A stretch of DNA of 6,228 nucleotides, from positions 1-6,228 of the forward strand of contig JASHQT010000616.1 in NCBI GenBank assembly GCA_030039005.1, in the 5' to 3' direction. The stretch is from Bryobacteraceae bacterium (GTDB taxonomy: Bacteria > Acidobacteriota > Terriglobia > Bryobacterales > Bryobacteraceae). Made by a program: the position numbers and the translations under genes. Below the pieces are notes generated by a model. That model searched no databases, was not told where the DNA came from, and saw nothing but the letters and a program-made list of their open reading frames with translations. This document shows, piece after piece, positions 1 to 6,228 of this stretch; position 1 is the first letter of the stretch, and the number at the start of each line of letters is the position of its first letter.

Positions 1-2400
1 ATCGCCAACACGCGCGAACTTTCCGATCGCCTGCAATTCACGCTCGCCGATTTGGGCTACCAATTCCCGCGCTATCCCACGCCGCCCGGCGAATCGATGA
101 ATTCGTTCCTGCGCCAGCGCGTCGAAGAAGGCGCGATGAATCGCTATCACTCGAAATCCGCCGATCTGCGCCGCCGCGCCCGCCGCCAGATCGACAAGGA
201 GCTTGCGCTCATCGAAAAACTCGACCTCGCCGGCTATTTCCTGATCGTCTGGGACATCGACGATTTCTGCCGCCGCCAAAACATTTTGGTGCAGGGCCGC
301 GGCTCAGCCGCCAACAGCGCCGTCTGCTATTCGCTCGGCATTACCGCCATCGATCCGGTGGAAATGGAGCTGCTCTTCGAGCGCTTTCTTTCCGAACAGC
401 GCGGCGAATGGCCGGACATCGATCTCGACCTGCCGAGCGGCGATCGGCGCGAGCGCGCCATTCAATACGTCTATGAGCGCTACGGCAAACTCGGTGCCGC
501 CATGACCGCAAATATCATCACCTATCGCGGCCGGTCGGCCGTGCGCGACATCGGCAAGGTGCTCGGCTTTCCGGAAACCGATCTCGCGCGCATCTCCGCT
601 CTGGTTCCTGCATGGGGCTGGACGGATCCGAAAGAAACCGCCGAACGCCAGTTCACCGAAGCCGGTTTTTCGCCGCAAAAGCATCCGCTGATCGCGAAAT
701 TTCTCGATCTCTACATGACCATCCAGGATCTGCCGCGGCATCTCGGCCAGCACTCGGGCGGCATGGTGATCTGCGAAGGCCAACTCGATTCCGTCGTGCC
801 ACTCGAACCCGCCACCATGCCCGGCCGCGTGGTCATCCAGTGGGACAAAGAAGACTGCGCCGATATGGGCATCATCAAGGTGGATCTGCTCGGCCTGGGC
901 ATGATGGCCGTGCTCGAAGAATCCATCGATCTGATCCGCACAGCGTATCGCGAAGAAGTGGATCTGGCGCATCTGCCGCAAGACGATCCGCTCGTTTATC
1001 AGGCGCTCCAGAACGCCGACACCATCGGGATGTTTCAAGTAGAGAGCCGCGCGCAGATGTCGTGCCTGCCGCGCCTGCGGCCCGAGCGCTTCTACGACAT
1101 CGTCGTGCAAGTGGCCATCATCCGGCCCGGGCCGATTGTGGGCCAGATGTTGAACCCGTTCCTGCGCCGGCGGCAGGGCCGCGAGCCCGCCGAGTGCCTG
1201 CATCCGTCGCTTGAACCGGTGCTGCGCAGAACACTCGGCGTACCGTTGTTTCAAGAGCAGTTGCTGCGCATGGCCATGATCGTGGCCGGATTCACCGGCG
1301 GCGAAGCCGAAGAGTTGCGCCGCGCCATGGGATTCAAGCGCTCGGAAAAACGCATGCGCGACATCGAGACGCGATTGCGCGAAGGTATGACGCGCAACGG
1401 CATCGTCGGCAAGCAGCAGGACGCCATCGTGAATTCCATCACGGCATTTGCGCTCTACGGCTTTCCCGAATCGCATGCCGCCAGTTTCGCCCTGATCGCC
1501 TACGCCAGCGCGTATCTGAAATGCCGCTATCTGGCTGCGTTCACCGCGGCGATTCTGAACAATCAGCCGATGGGTTTCTACGCGCCGGCCACGCTGGTGA
1601 AGGACGCGCAGCGACACGGGCTGCACTTCAATCCCATCGACGTCACGCGCTCGGATTGGCGCTGCACCATCGAAGAAGAAAACGGCGAGCGGCGCGTCCG
1701 GCTGGGATTCAATTACGTCAAAGGACTGCGCGAGCAGGCCGCGTGCGCGATCCTCGCGGCCCGCGCCGAAGCGCCATTCACCAGCATTCAGGATTTAGTG
1801 GATCGTGTTCCAGAACTTCGCAAAGACGAGCTGCGCAGGCTGAGCGAAATCGGAGCACTCAACTTCATCACGGCATCGCCCACGCATCGCCGCGCCGCGC
1901 TTTGGGACTCCGAACTCGCGCTGCGCCCGACCGGCCCGCTGTTTGCCAATCCCCAATTCCAGATCCCCAATCCCCTACCCATGATGTCCGCAACCGACCG
2001 CTTAAATTCGGACTTTCGAGGAACGCACTTAACGATCGGACGCCACCCGATGGCTTTTCATCGCGCGAACATGGACGCGCTCGGCGTCACGCCTGCCGCT
2101 CAGTTGAAGCACGTGCGCAACGGCCGGCCGGTTCGCATCGCTGGATGCATCATCTGCCGGCAGCGGCCGGGCACCGCGAAAGGATTGTTGTTTTTGAGCA
2201 TCGAAGACGAAACCGGCGTCTCCAACGCGGTCGTGATGCCCGACGTCTTTGATCGCGAGCGCAAAACCATCCTCAACAATTCGTACTTAGTGATTGAAGG
2301 CGAAATGCAGAACATCGATAACGTCTATACAGTTCGCGCCGCGCATTTCGAACCGCTCCATGTGGCCGAAGAAGCCGTGCCTTCGCATGATTTCCATTAA
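1..2400 (+). CDS. dnaE2: Error-prone DNA polymerase III alpha subunit DnaE2 (ImuC), 5'-truncated by the window edge
   Basis: C-family DNA polymerase that acts in damage-induced translesion synthesis, normally with ImuA and ImuB. The frame is open from base 1 and gives 799 residues. A TTG at 52 is not the start, because in-frame coding (IANTRELSDRL) precedes it. Full-length homologues are roughly 1,050-1,100 residues, so the N-terminal PHP domain and about 280 residues lie outside. Visible in order, in fragment numbering: GRGSAANS (99-106); PDIDLD (138-143) with catalytic Asp139 and Asp141; RHLGQHSGGMVI (246-257); third catalytic Asp295 in KVDLLGLG; FQVES (345-349); RPGP (375-378); FQEQ (417-420); RRAMG (440-444); a helix-hairpin-helix-like stretch (~596-620); a C-terminal OB-fold (~708-780). 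The spacing of the three aspartates matches E. coli DnaE, so the polymerase site looks intact. GRGSAANSAVCY, the lack of a long C-terminal tail and the ending SHDFH favour DnaE2/ImuC over replicative DnaE1. Its stop overlaps the stop of convergent trpS. No LexA box can be seen because the promoter is outside. Confidence 0.95.
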   Translation: MANTRELSDRLQFTLADLGYQFPRYPTPPGESMNSFLRQRVEEGAMNRYHSKSADLRRRARRQIDKELALIEKLDLAGYFLIVWDIDDFCRRQNILVQGRGSAANSAVCYSLGITAIDPVEMELLFERFLSEQRGEWPDIDLDLPSGDRRERAIQYVYERYGKLGAAMTANIITYRGRSAVRDIGKVLGFPETDLARISALVPAWGWTDPKETAERQFTEAGFSPQKHPLIAKFLDLYMTIQDLPRHLGQHSGGMVICEGQLDSVVPLEPATMPGRVVIQWDKEDCADMGIIKVDLLGLGMMAVLEESIDLIRTAYREEVDLAHLPQDDPLVYQALQNADTIGMFQVESRAQMSCLPRLRPERFYDIVVQVAIIRPGPIVGQMLNPFLRRRQGREPAECLHPSLEPVLRRTLGVPLFQEQLLRMAMIVAGFTGGEAEELRRAMGFKRSEKRMRDIETRLREGMTRNGIVGKQQDAIVNSITAFALYGFPESHAASFALIAYASAYLKCRYLAAFTAAILNNQPMGFYAPATLVKDAQRHGLHFNPIDVTRSDWRCTIEEENGERRVRLGFNYVKGLREQAACAILAARAEAPFTSIQDLVDRVPELRKDELRRLSEIGALNFITASPTHRRAALWDSELALRPTGPLFANPQFQIPNPLPMMSATDRLNSDFRGTHLTIGRHPMAFHRANMDALGVTPAAQLKHVRNGRPVRIAGCIICRQRPGTAKGLLFLSIEDETGVSNAVVMPDVFDRERKTILNNSYLVIEGEMQNIDNVYTVRAAHFEPLHVAEEAVPSHDFH
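1946..1980. repeat. Short C-rich imperfect direct repeat (ATCCCCAATYCC) inside dnaE2
   Basis: Two near-identical 12-mers, ATCCCCAATTCC (1949-1960) and ATCCCCAATCCC (1963-1974), match at 11 of 12 positions with a 14-base period. They encode the Pro/Asn/Gln-rich stretch NPQFQIPNPLP (residues 650-660), in the linker between the helix-hairpin-helix region and the OB-fold. The period is not a multiple of three, so the repeat is a DNA-level pattern rather than a protein repeat. From memory, similar CCAATCCCC arrays occur as dispersed repeats in some acidobacterial genomes; this was not checked. The minus strand of the segment has four runs of three or more G. Confidence 0.6.
2397..2400. other. Palindromic TTAA carrying the stop codons of both dnaE2 and trpS
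   Basis: The plus strand reads TAA at 2398-2400, ending dnaE2 after SHDFH. The minus strand reads TAA from 2399 to 2397, ending trpS after MGLY. The two convergent genes overlap by four bases and leave no room for an intergenic terminator. I saw no strong GC-rich hairpin followed by a T-run on either side. Confidence 0.9.
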
Positions 2401-3392
2401 TATAATCCCATTCGCTCTTTAACCAACTGCACTGTCGACTCCGCAATCGGCGACACACGCTCGGCGCCTTCTTTGAGAATGCCAGTCAAGTATCCCGGCT
2501 CATCCATGATCTCGGCATAGCGCTTTTGCAGCGGCTCCAGATTCGCGATCACCATTTCCGCCACTTGTTTTTTCAAGTCGCCATAGCGCATCCCGCTGAA
2601 GTGCGATCGCATCTTGTCGGCCGGCCAGCCGCTGAAGGCCTGGAAGATGGCCAGTAGGTTTTGAACTCCGGGACCACCCGAATCAAGGTCCACTGCCGGC
2701 AGCGAATCCGTTGTAGCTCGCATAATTTTCTTCCGGACTTGATCAATCGGATCCAGCAGCGCGATCGCGTGCCCCGAGCCCGCGGCCGATTTGCTCATCT
2801 TTACCGTCGGATCATCCAAACCCATCACGCGTGCACCAGCAAGCGGCAGATGAGTGTCCGGGACCACGAACGTGTCGCCGTACAGCGAGTTGAATCGATT
2901 CGCGATGTCTCGGGTCAATTCGAGATGCTGCGCCTGATCGGCGCCTACGGGCACGATCGCGGCCTGGTAGATCAAAATATCAGCGGCCATCAAAACCGGA
3001 TATTGCAGAAGCCCGTCTCCTATAGTCTCCTGCGCGGCCGCTTTCGCTTTGTACTGCGTCATGCGCTCCAGCCAGCCGACCGGCGTAACGCACGTGAGCA
3101 TCCAGGCGAGTTCAGAATGCTCGGGCACTGACGACTGCACCATGATGGTGGACTGTTTGGGATCGATCCCTGCGGCCAGGAACAGAGCCGCGATTTCGAG
3201 GATCTTCGAGCGCAGCTCCGCCGGCTCCTGATAGACAGTAATTGCGTGCAGATCGACGATCCCAAAAATGCTTTCATAGTCGCCCTGGATCTCGACCCAG
3301 TTCTTCAACGCTCCTAGGTAATTTCCAATGTGCAAATTGCCGGTGGGCTGGACGCCGGAAAAGACGCGCTTCTTCATGTGTGAAAAAACCAT
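2397..3392 (-). CDS. trpS: Tryptophanyl-tRNA synthetase (TrpS)
   Basis: Cytoplasmic class Ic aminoacyl-tRNA synthetase, active as a homodimer, which activates tryptophan with ATP and charges tRNA-Trp. Counting from the inner Met (ATG at 3377-3375), the 326-residue protein shows: the RVFSGVQPTG N-terminus (4-13); the HIGH-type signature HIGN (16-19); YPVLMAADILIY (126-137), the substrate-pocket segment; VGADQAQHLELTRDIA (144-159); and the KMSKS loop (193-197). Length fits the family (E. coli TrpS has 334 residues), and the catalytic motifs are complete. Start choice is open. ATG at 3392 adds MVFSH and has an AAGG Shine-Dalgarno-like sequence 5 nt upstream; ATG at 3377 better matches the usual N-terminus but has no ribosome-binding site, only an A-rich tract. 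The outer start is reported. The gene runs convergent to dnaE2 and divergent from the methyltransferase, so any promoter of its own would lie inside the methyltransferase coding region. Confidence 0.97.
   Translation of the reverse strand: MVFSHMKKRVFSGVQPTGNLHIGNYLGALKNWVEIQGDYESIFGIVDLHAITVYQEPAELRSKILEIAALFLAAGIDPKQSTIMVQSSVPEHSELAWMLTCVTPVGWLERMTQYKAKAAAQETIGDGLLQYPVLMAADILIYQAAIVPVGADQAQHLELTRDIANRFNSLYGDTFVVPDTHLPLAGARVMGLDDPTVKMSKSAAGSGHAIALLDPIDQVRKKIMRATTDSLPAVDLDSGGPGVQNLLAIFQAFSGWPADKMRSHFSGMRYGDLKKQVAEMVIANLEPLQKRYAEIMDEPGYLTGILKEGAERVSPIAESTVQLVKERMGLY
3375..3392. other. Head-to-head start region of trpS and rlmD with two CATG palindromes
   Basis: CATG at 3375-3378 gives an ATG on the plus strand (3376) and on the minus strand (3377). 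CATG at 3389-3392, extended by G at 3393 and within CCATGG, does the same (plus 3391, minus 3392). Depending on which pair is used, the two genes are separated by 13 bp, share a CATG, or overlap by 17 bp. Between the palindromes lies only an A-rich tract (TGTGAAAAAACC). No convincing -10/-35 pair was found here in either direction. Confidence 0.75.
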
Positions 3393-4533
3393 GGTACCCT
3401 TTCGCTTGCCGGAAACACTAACAATCGAAAAGCTGGTCTATGGCGGGGAGGGTTTGGCGCGCCTCGAAGGCCACGTGGTCCTCGTTCCATTCGTGCTGCC
3501 GGGCGAAACGGCGCGAGTGGAAATCGACCGGGCTAAGAGCGATCTTGGGCGAGGTCGACTGATCGAAATTACCGAAGCGTCGGCCGCACGAGTTGCGCCC
3601 GGCTGCCAGTATTTCCAACGCTGCGGCGGCTGCCAATATCAGCACATCGATTACGCGGTCCAGGTAGAACAGAAACGCGAGATTCTGCGCGAGGTGTTGC
3701 AGCGTGTGGGCAAGATTGAATTCCCGGGTGAAATTGAAACTATTGCAGGCGAGTCGTGGCAGTATCGCAATCGCGTGCAGCTTCATCTTCAAGGTGGGCG
3801 AGTGGGATATTTCGGGCAACATTCGCGGGAACTGGTCGAGATCGACCATTGCCCGATCGCTTCGCCAAAGCTCAATGAGACCATCGGCAAGATCCATGCG
3901 CCACAAACTACCACCGCGCTGGAGCTATTCAGCAATGAGACAGAAGTGCAGGTGAATGTCGTGGACCGGGTGTCGCGAGCCGCGCTTGAACAGCTTGCGG
4001 AGTTAGGTGTGACCACCGCAATCGATTATGCCGGGTTCCAGGTCAGCCGCAATTCGTTCTTCCAGGTGAACCGATTTCTGGTCGACCGGTTGGTGGAATG
4101 CGCGGTCGGGAACGCGGGCGGCGAATGGGCGGTCGATCTATACGCCGGCGTAGGGCTGTTCGCGAAGAAGCTCGCGGAGAGATTCACAAAAGTAACGGCC
4201 GTCGAATCGGGAGGCAGCAGCTTTCGCGATTTGGAGCATAATTTCCCCGCAGGCGCGGTGAAATCAAGCGTGGAGGATTACCTGGCGGGGCTGGAGGAGA
4301 AGCCGGATTTTATTTTGGCCGATCCGCCGCGCGCGGGCCTCGGCAAACAGGCGCTTCGGGGGCTCGTCCGGATTCGCGCTCCGCGCCTTACGATCGTTTC
4401 TTGCGATCCGGCTACGCTGGCGCGAGATCTGCGGGCTCTCATGAGCGAAGGTTACCACATCGAAAAGATCACACTGGTTGACCTTTTCCCCCAAACATTC
4501 CACCTGGAAACTGTCGTGGAGCTTTGCGCATGA
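3391..4533 (+). CDS. rlmD: TrmA/RlmD-family RNA (uracil-C5)-methyltransferase, iron-sulfur type
   Basis: Class I SAM-dependent enzyme that forms 5-methyluridine in RNA, most likely at a 23S rRNA position equivalent to U1939 (RlmD). From ATG 3391 the protein has 380 residues. N-terminal TRAM RNA-binding domain (~9-62, TIEKLVYGGEGLAR); [4Fe-4S] cysteines C72-x5-C78-x2-C81 and C154 in DHCPIASP; FFQVN (223-227); SAM-binding DLYAGVGLF (249-257); ADPPRAGL (310-317); catalytic nucleophile Cys338 in VSCDPATLARD; C-terminal base Glu373 in HLETV. All catalytic residues are present. The iron-sulfur cysteines argue against E. coli-type TrmA, which lacks the cluster; RlmC or a dual RlmCD specificity cannot be excluded. 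At 380 residues it is shorter than E. coli RlmD (~433). ATG 3391 fits the usual TRAM start; ATG 3376 adds MCEKT. No strong Shine-Dalgarno precedes either. Its last 65 bases overlap the opposing VWA gene, and its start meets trpS. Confidence 0.9.
   Translation: MVPFRLPETLTIEKLVYGGEGLARLEGHVVLVPFVLPGETARVEIDRAKSDLGRGRLIEITEASAARVAPGCQYFQRCGGCQYQHIDYAVQVEQKREILREVLQRVGKIEFPGEIETIAGESWQYRNRVQLHLQGGRVGYFGQHSRELVEIDHCPIASPKLNETIGKIHAPQTTTALELFSNETEVQVNVVDRVSRAALEQLAELGVTTAIDYAGFQVSRNSFFQVNRFLVDRLVECAVGNAGGEWAVDLYAGVGLFAKKLAERFTKVTAVESGGSSFRDLEHNFPAGAVKSSVEDYLAGLEEKPDFILADPPRAGLGKQALRGLVRIRAPRLTIVSCDPATLARDLRALMSEGYHIEKITLVDLFPQTFHLETVVELCA
3397..3402 (-). promoter_or_regulatory. Candidate Shine-Dalgarno sequence for trpS (AAAGGG)
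   Basis: On the minus strand AAAGGG lies just upstream of the outer trpS ATG, with its AAGG core (3401-3398) 5 nt from the start codon at 3392. It is the only purine-rich ribosome-binding candidate near either possible trpS start, and it favours the outer one. It lies within codons 3-4 of the plus-strand methyltransferase, so it serves two roles if real. Confidence 0.4.
4469..4533. other. 65-bp tail-to-tail coding overlap of rlmD and the VWA gene
   Basis: rlmD ends with TGA at 4531-4533, while the opposing VWA frame runs on to TGA at 4471-4469. In the overlap the plus strand encodes the methyltransferase's C-terminal end, including FPQTFHLETVVEL with catalytic Glu373 (GAA at 4507-4509). The minus strand encodes the Gly-rich, basic C-terminal tail (PRQFPGGMFGGKGQPV region) after the VWA protein's last membrane segment. 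The methyltransferase side is clearly conserved; the tail is low-complexity and probably less constrained. Confidence 0.85.
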
Positions 4534-6228
4534 GCAACTCGGCGATGTTGAGCGCGATGGCGAGCGCCAGCAGCGCGGGCCACAGCCGCAGCGTGGACGT
4601 TTGCGAGCGGCCGCCGGAATCGAAAACGGCCCTGGGGGCGGGATTGAACCGGCCGCCAGTGAATTGGGCCACCGAGCGCATTAGAAACTGGTTGGAGCCA
4701 TAATCGAGCAGCTCCTGCTCGGGCTGGTAGAAACCCACTTCGGGGAAAGCACGGGATTCTTCGAGCGGGCGGATGCGGAACAAACCCTGCAGATCGCCGA
4801 TGTGAATGCTCCCGCGGTAGGACTTGGCGCCGAGTTTCGTAATCGGCATTGGATGACGGAATCCGTTGGGGCCGAGCACGAAAATCTCCGGCGGCTTTTC
4901 GGGATCGTCAGCATTGGCGCCGAGATGATAGCTCACGACGAGATTGCCGCTGGCGCTGTCAAAACCGGCTGTGGCTTCGCCCGCTTCGGCGTGCGGCAAT
5001 AGATCGCGGAACGTGTTAGTCCAGAGCTTATCGAAGCCTTTCCAAGTCACCCAGTCGGCGGCCCAGCGGCTCTTGGCGTCGGATGTGAATACAACGGCGC
5101 GCCCCAGGCCGTACTGCCAGCGCACCAGTAGCGGGTCTTCCTCATCCACCTTGAGAATTGTATCGGCGGAGGGCTTGCTGATGAAGCGCACGTAGCCCTT
5201 GAGCGCCGGAGCGGTCGAGAAATCCACACCGTCCAAAATTTCGGTGTTTCTCGCGATAAACGGATGCAGCGGTTTCTCCACGGCCGTGGAGCCGGTGTGC
5301 TCCATCACGTCTTTGAGCAGAATCTGGACCAGCCCGGCAGGCTCGTTCAAGAAATACGATTTTCCACCGGCCGTGGCCGCGACTTTCTCGAGATAGGTAC
5401 GATTGACGTCCTGGCCCAGGCCGACGGTGGAGATGGTCACGTGCTGCGCGAACGCTTCTTTCGAGAGGTCCATGCTGTCGCCTTCCTCGGAAATGCCATC
5501 GGTGAGCAGCACGATGTGTTTGAATGTGGCGCGCGCGGGCAGAATCTTGTGATAAGCCTCGGCCAATGCGGGAGCGATCTGGGTGCCGCCGTCGGGAATG
5601 ATGCCCGAAATCAGGCGCTTGATCAGTGTCTTATCCTCGGCACGGCGCAGCGGTACGTCCCACTGGAACGAATTGTCGAAGATCAGGACGCCCACTTCAT
5701 CGATGGGCCGAAGATTGTCCACCACGCCGATCGCGGCCTGGCGCGCCAGCTCGATCTTCTTGCCTTCCATGGACGAGGATTTATCGATGATAAGCACCAC
5801 GGCGGTGCCTTCGGGCGAGCGGGGAGGAGCCAGCTTAGCGGGCAGCGTGCGGTCTAAAGCATCTTCCACGGTTTTGTTTTCGACATAGACGTTGCGCTCA
5901 CCGGCGATCACCAGGAGCCCGCCGCCCTGCTGGACGAATTTCTCAACGCCGGATTTGCGGGCATCAGGCAGGGATTCGAGATCCAGATTGTTCAGAACCA
6001 GGAGTTGGTAATCGGCGAGCGTGCCGTGGTTGGGATCGGCGGTGCGGTCGATGTCGAATTGCGCGGCGGTCAGGGTATCGAGCAAGTGGGCTTCGGTGCC
6101 CGGAGGGTCCTGGGAGACGAAGAGAACCTTGGGGCGGTGCAGGGTGACGGCGCGATCGAAACGGATGTCGCCGAGGCCAGCGGCGCGAATCACACCCGCC
6201 AAGCTGAGGGCGCCCGCGGCGCTGAGCC
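4469..6228 (-). CDS. VWA-domain membrane protein with glutamine-amidotransferase-like fold, 5'-truncated by the window edge
   Basis: Probable membrane-anchored protein of unknown specific role, of a type common in Acidobacteria and Planctomycetes. The frame is open to the right edge (585 visible residues). The TTG at 6202 is not taken as the start because LSAAGALS is encoded before it. In fragment numbering: a Rossmann-like amidotransferase-like half (~31-108, RPKVLFVSQDPPG to GGGLLVIAGE); a VWA domain (~141-308) with a complete MIDAS metal site, D148-x-S150-x-S152 in IIDKSSSM, Thr215 in DGGTQ and Asp243 in LLTDG; a second amidotransferase-like part (~323-411, LLVRWQYGLGRAVVFTSD); a beta-rich domain (~418-508); a membrane helix (~549-566, WPALLALAIALNIAELLM); and a basic, Gly-rich tail. 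The usual amidotransferase nucleophile Cys is missing at GGGLLVIAGER, so glutaminase activity is unlikely; VWA-mediated, metal-dependent protein binding is the likelier function. More membrane segments probably lie upstream. It runs toward rlmD and overlaps its 3' end, so it is likely the last gene of an operon entering from the right. Confidence 0.85.
   Translation of the reverse strand, partial: LSAAGALSLAGVIRAAGLGDIRFDRAVTLHRPKVLFVSQDPPGTEAHLLDTLTAAQFDIDRTADPNHGTLADYQLLVLNNLDLESLPDARKSGVEKFVQQGGGLLVIAGERNVYVENKTVEDALDRTLPAKLAPPRSPEGTAVVLIIDKSSSMEGKKIELARQAAIGVVDNLRPIDEVGVLIFDNSFQWDVPLRRAEDKTLIKRLISGIIPDGGTQIAPALAEAYHKILPARATFKHIVLLTDGISEEGDSMDLSKEAFAQHVTISTVGLGQDVNRTYLEKVAATAGGKSYFLNEPAGLVQILLKDVMEHTGSTAVEKPLHPFIARNTEILDGVDFSTAPALKGYVRFISKPSADTILKVDEEDPLLVRWQYGLGRAVVFTSDAKSRWAADWVTWKGFDKLWTNTFRDLLPHAEAGEATAGFDSASGNLVVSYHLGANADDPEKPPEIFVLGPNGFRHPMPITKLGAKSYRGSIHIGDLQGLFRIRPLEESRAFPEVGFYQPEQELLDYGSNQFLMRSVAQFTGGRFNPAPRAVFDSGGRSQTSTLRLWPALLALAIALNIAELLMRKAPRQFPGGMFGGKGQPV

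Noticed and set aside
52..54. TTG as the start of dnaE2
   Set aside because: The frame is open to base 1, and the preceding residues look like normal DnaE2 sequence. The window edge cuts the gene.
304..1626. Long open frame on the minus strand (about 440 codons) opposite dnaE2
   Set aside because: It is antisense to the conserved catalytic core of the polymerase. Its protein is rich in His, Arg, Ala and Gly with no recognisable motif, as expected for the reverse frame of GC-rich coding DNA.
612..2252. Second-frame plus-strand open frames at 612-1214 and 1521-2252
   Set aside because: They are Arg/Ala/His-rich translations of dnaE2 in another frame, with no domain motifs. dnaE2 itself is continuous and intact across both.
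2371..2384. Small GAAG/CTTC inverted repeat near the end of dnaE2 as a terminator
   Set aside because: The stem is only four base pairs, with no T-run after it, and it lies inside the coding sequence.
2661..3131. Plus-strand open frame opposite trpS
   Set aside because: It is antisense to the TrpS core, including the KMSKS region, and has no family features.
3292..3324. TAGGTAAT-like -10 element inside trpS as a promoter for rlmD
   Set aside because: There is no convincing -35 at proper spacing, and the sequence encodes conserved TrpS residues, so the match may be chance.
3328..3390. Upstream start for the methyltransferase (ATG 3328, with an AGG 9 nt before)
   Set aside because: The extra 21 residues are the exact antisense of the conserved HIGN region of TrpS, and the family normally begins just before the TRAM domain.
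5264..5857. Plus-strand open frame of about 197 codons opposite the VWA gene
   Set aside because: It is antisense to the VWA domain whose MIDAS residues are all present. The composition is typical of a shadow frame.
6200..6202. TTG as the start of the VWA gene
   Set aside because: The frame stays open to the right edge (LSAAGALS), and the protein begins mid-domain at this point. It is truncated by the window.

Overview
This window looks like a stretch of bacterial chromosome, GC-rich by eye with strong G/C preference at third codon positions. The gene mix points to an Acidobacteria-like soil bacterium: an ImuC-type error-prone polymerase, a large von Willebrand A (VWA) membrane protein built on an amidotransferase-like fold, and a short ATCCCCAAT-type repeat. 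That lineage is inferred from protein style and was not tested by any search.

Layout. (1) Bases 1-2400, plus strand: the C-terminal ~800 residues of an error-prone DNA polymerase III alpha subunit (DnaE2/ImuC), cut by the left window edge. (2) 2397-3392, minus: complete tryptophanyl-tRNA synthetase (TrpS). (3) 3391-4533, plus: complete TrmA/RlmD-family RNA m5U methyltransferase with its iron-sulfur cysteines. (4) 4469-6228, minus: most of a VWA-domain membrane protein, cut by the right window edge.

The four genes alternate in direction and leave no non-coding DNA. dnaE2 and trpS converge and share a palindromic TTAA that holds both stop codons. trpS and rlmD diverge from almost the same base, with possible start codons of both lying in two CATG palindromes 15 bp apart. 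rlmD and the VWA gene converge with a 65-bp coding overlap that includes the methyltransferase's catalytic-glutamate motif. Promoters and transcript ends for the internal genes must therefore lie inside neighbouring coding sequence, unless transcription comes from outside the window.

The genes do not form one pathway. DnaE2/ImuC belongs to damage-induced translesion synthesis, usually with ImuA and ImuB, which would lie left of the window if present. TrpS and the methyltransferase are translation and rRNA-maturation genes. The VWA gene is probably the last gene of a separate cell-envelope operon entering from the right. I found no mobile element, CRISPR array, RNA gene or convincing novel system. 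The points worth a second look are the overlap architecture, the repeat inside dnaE2, and the composite VWA protein.
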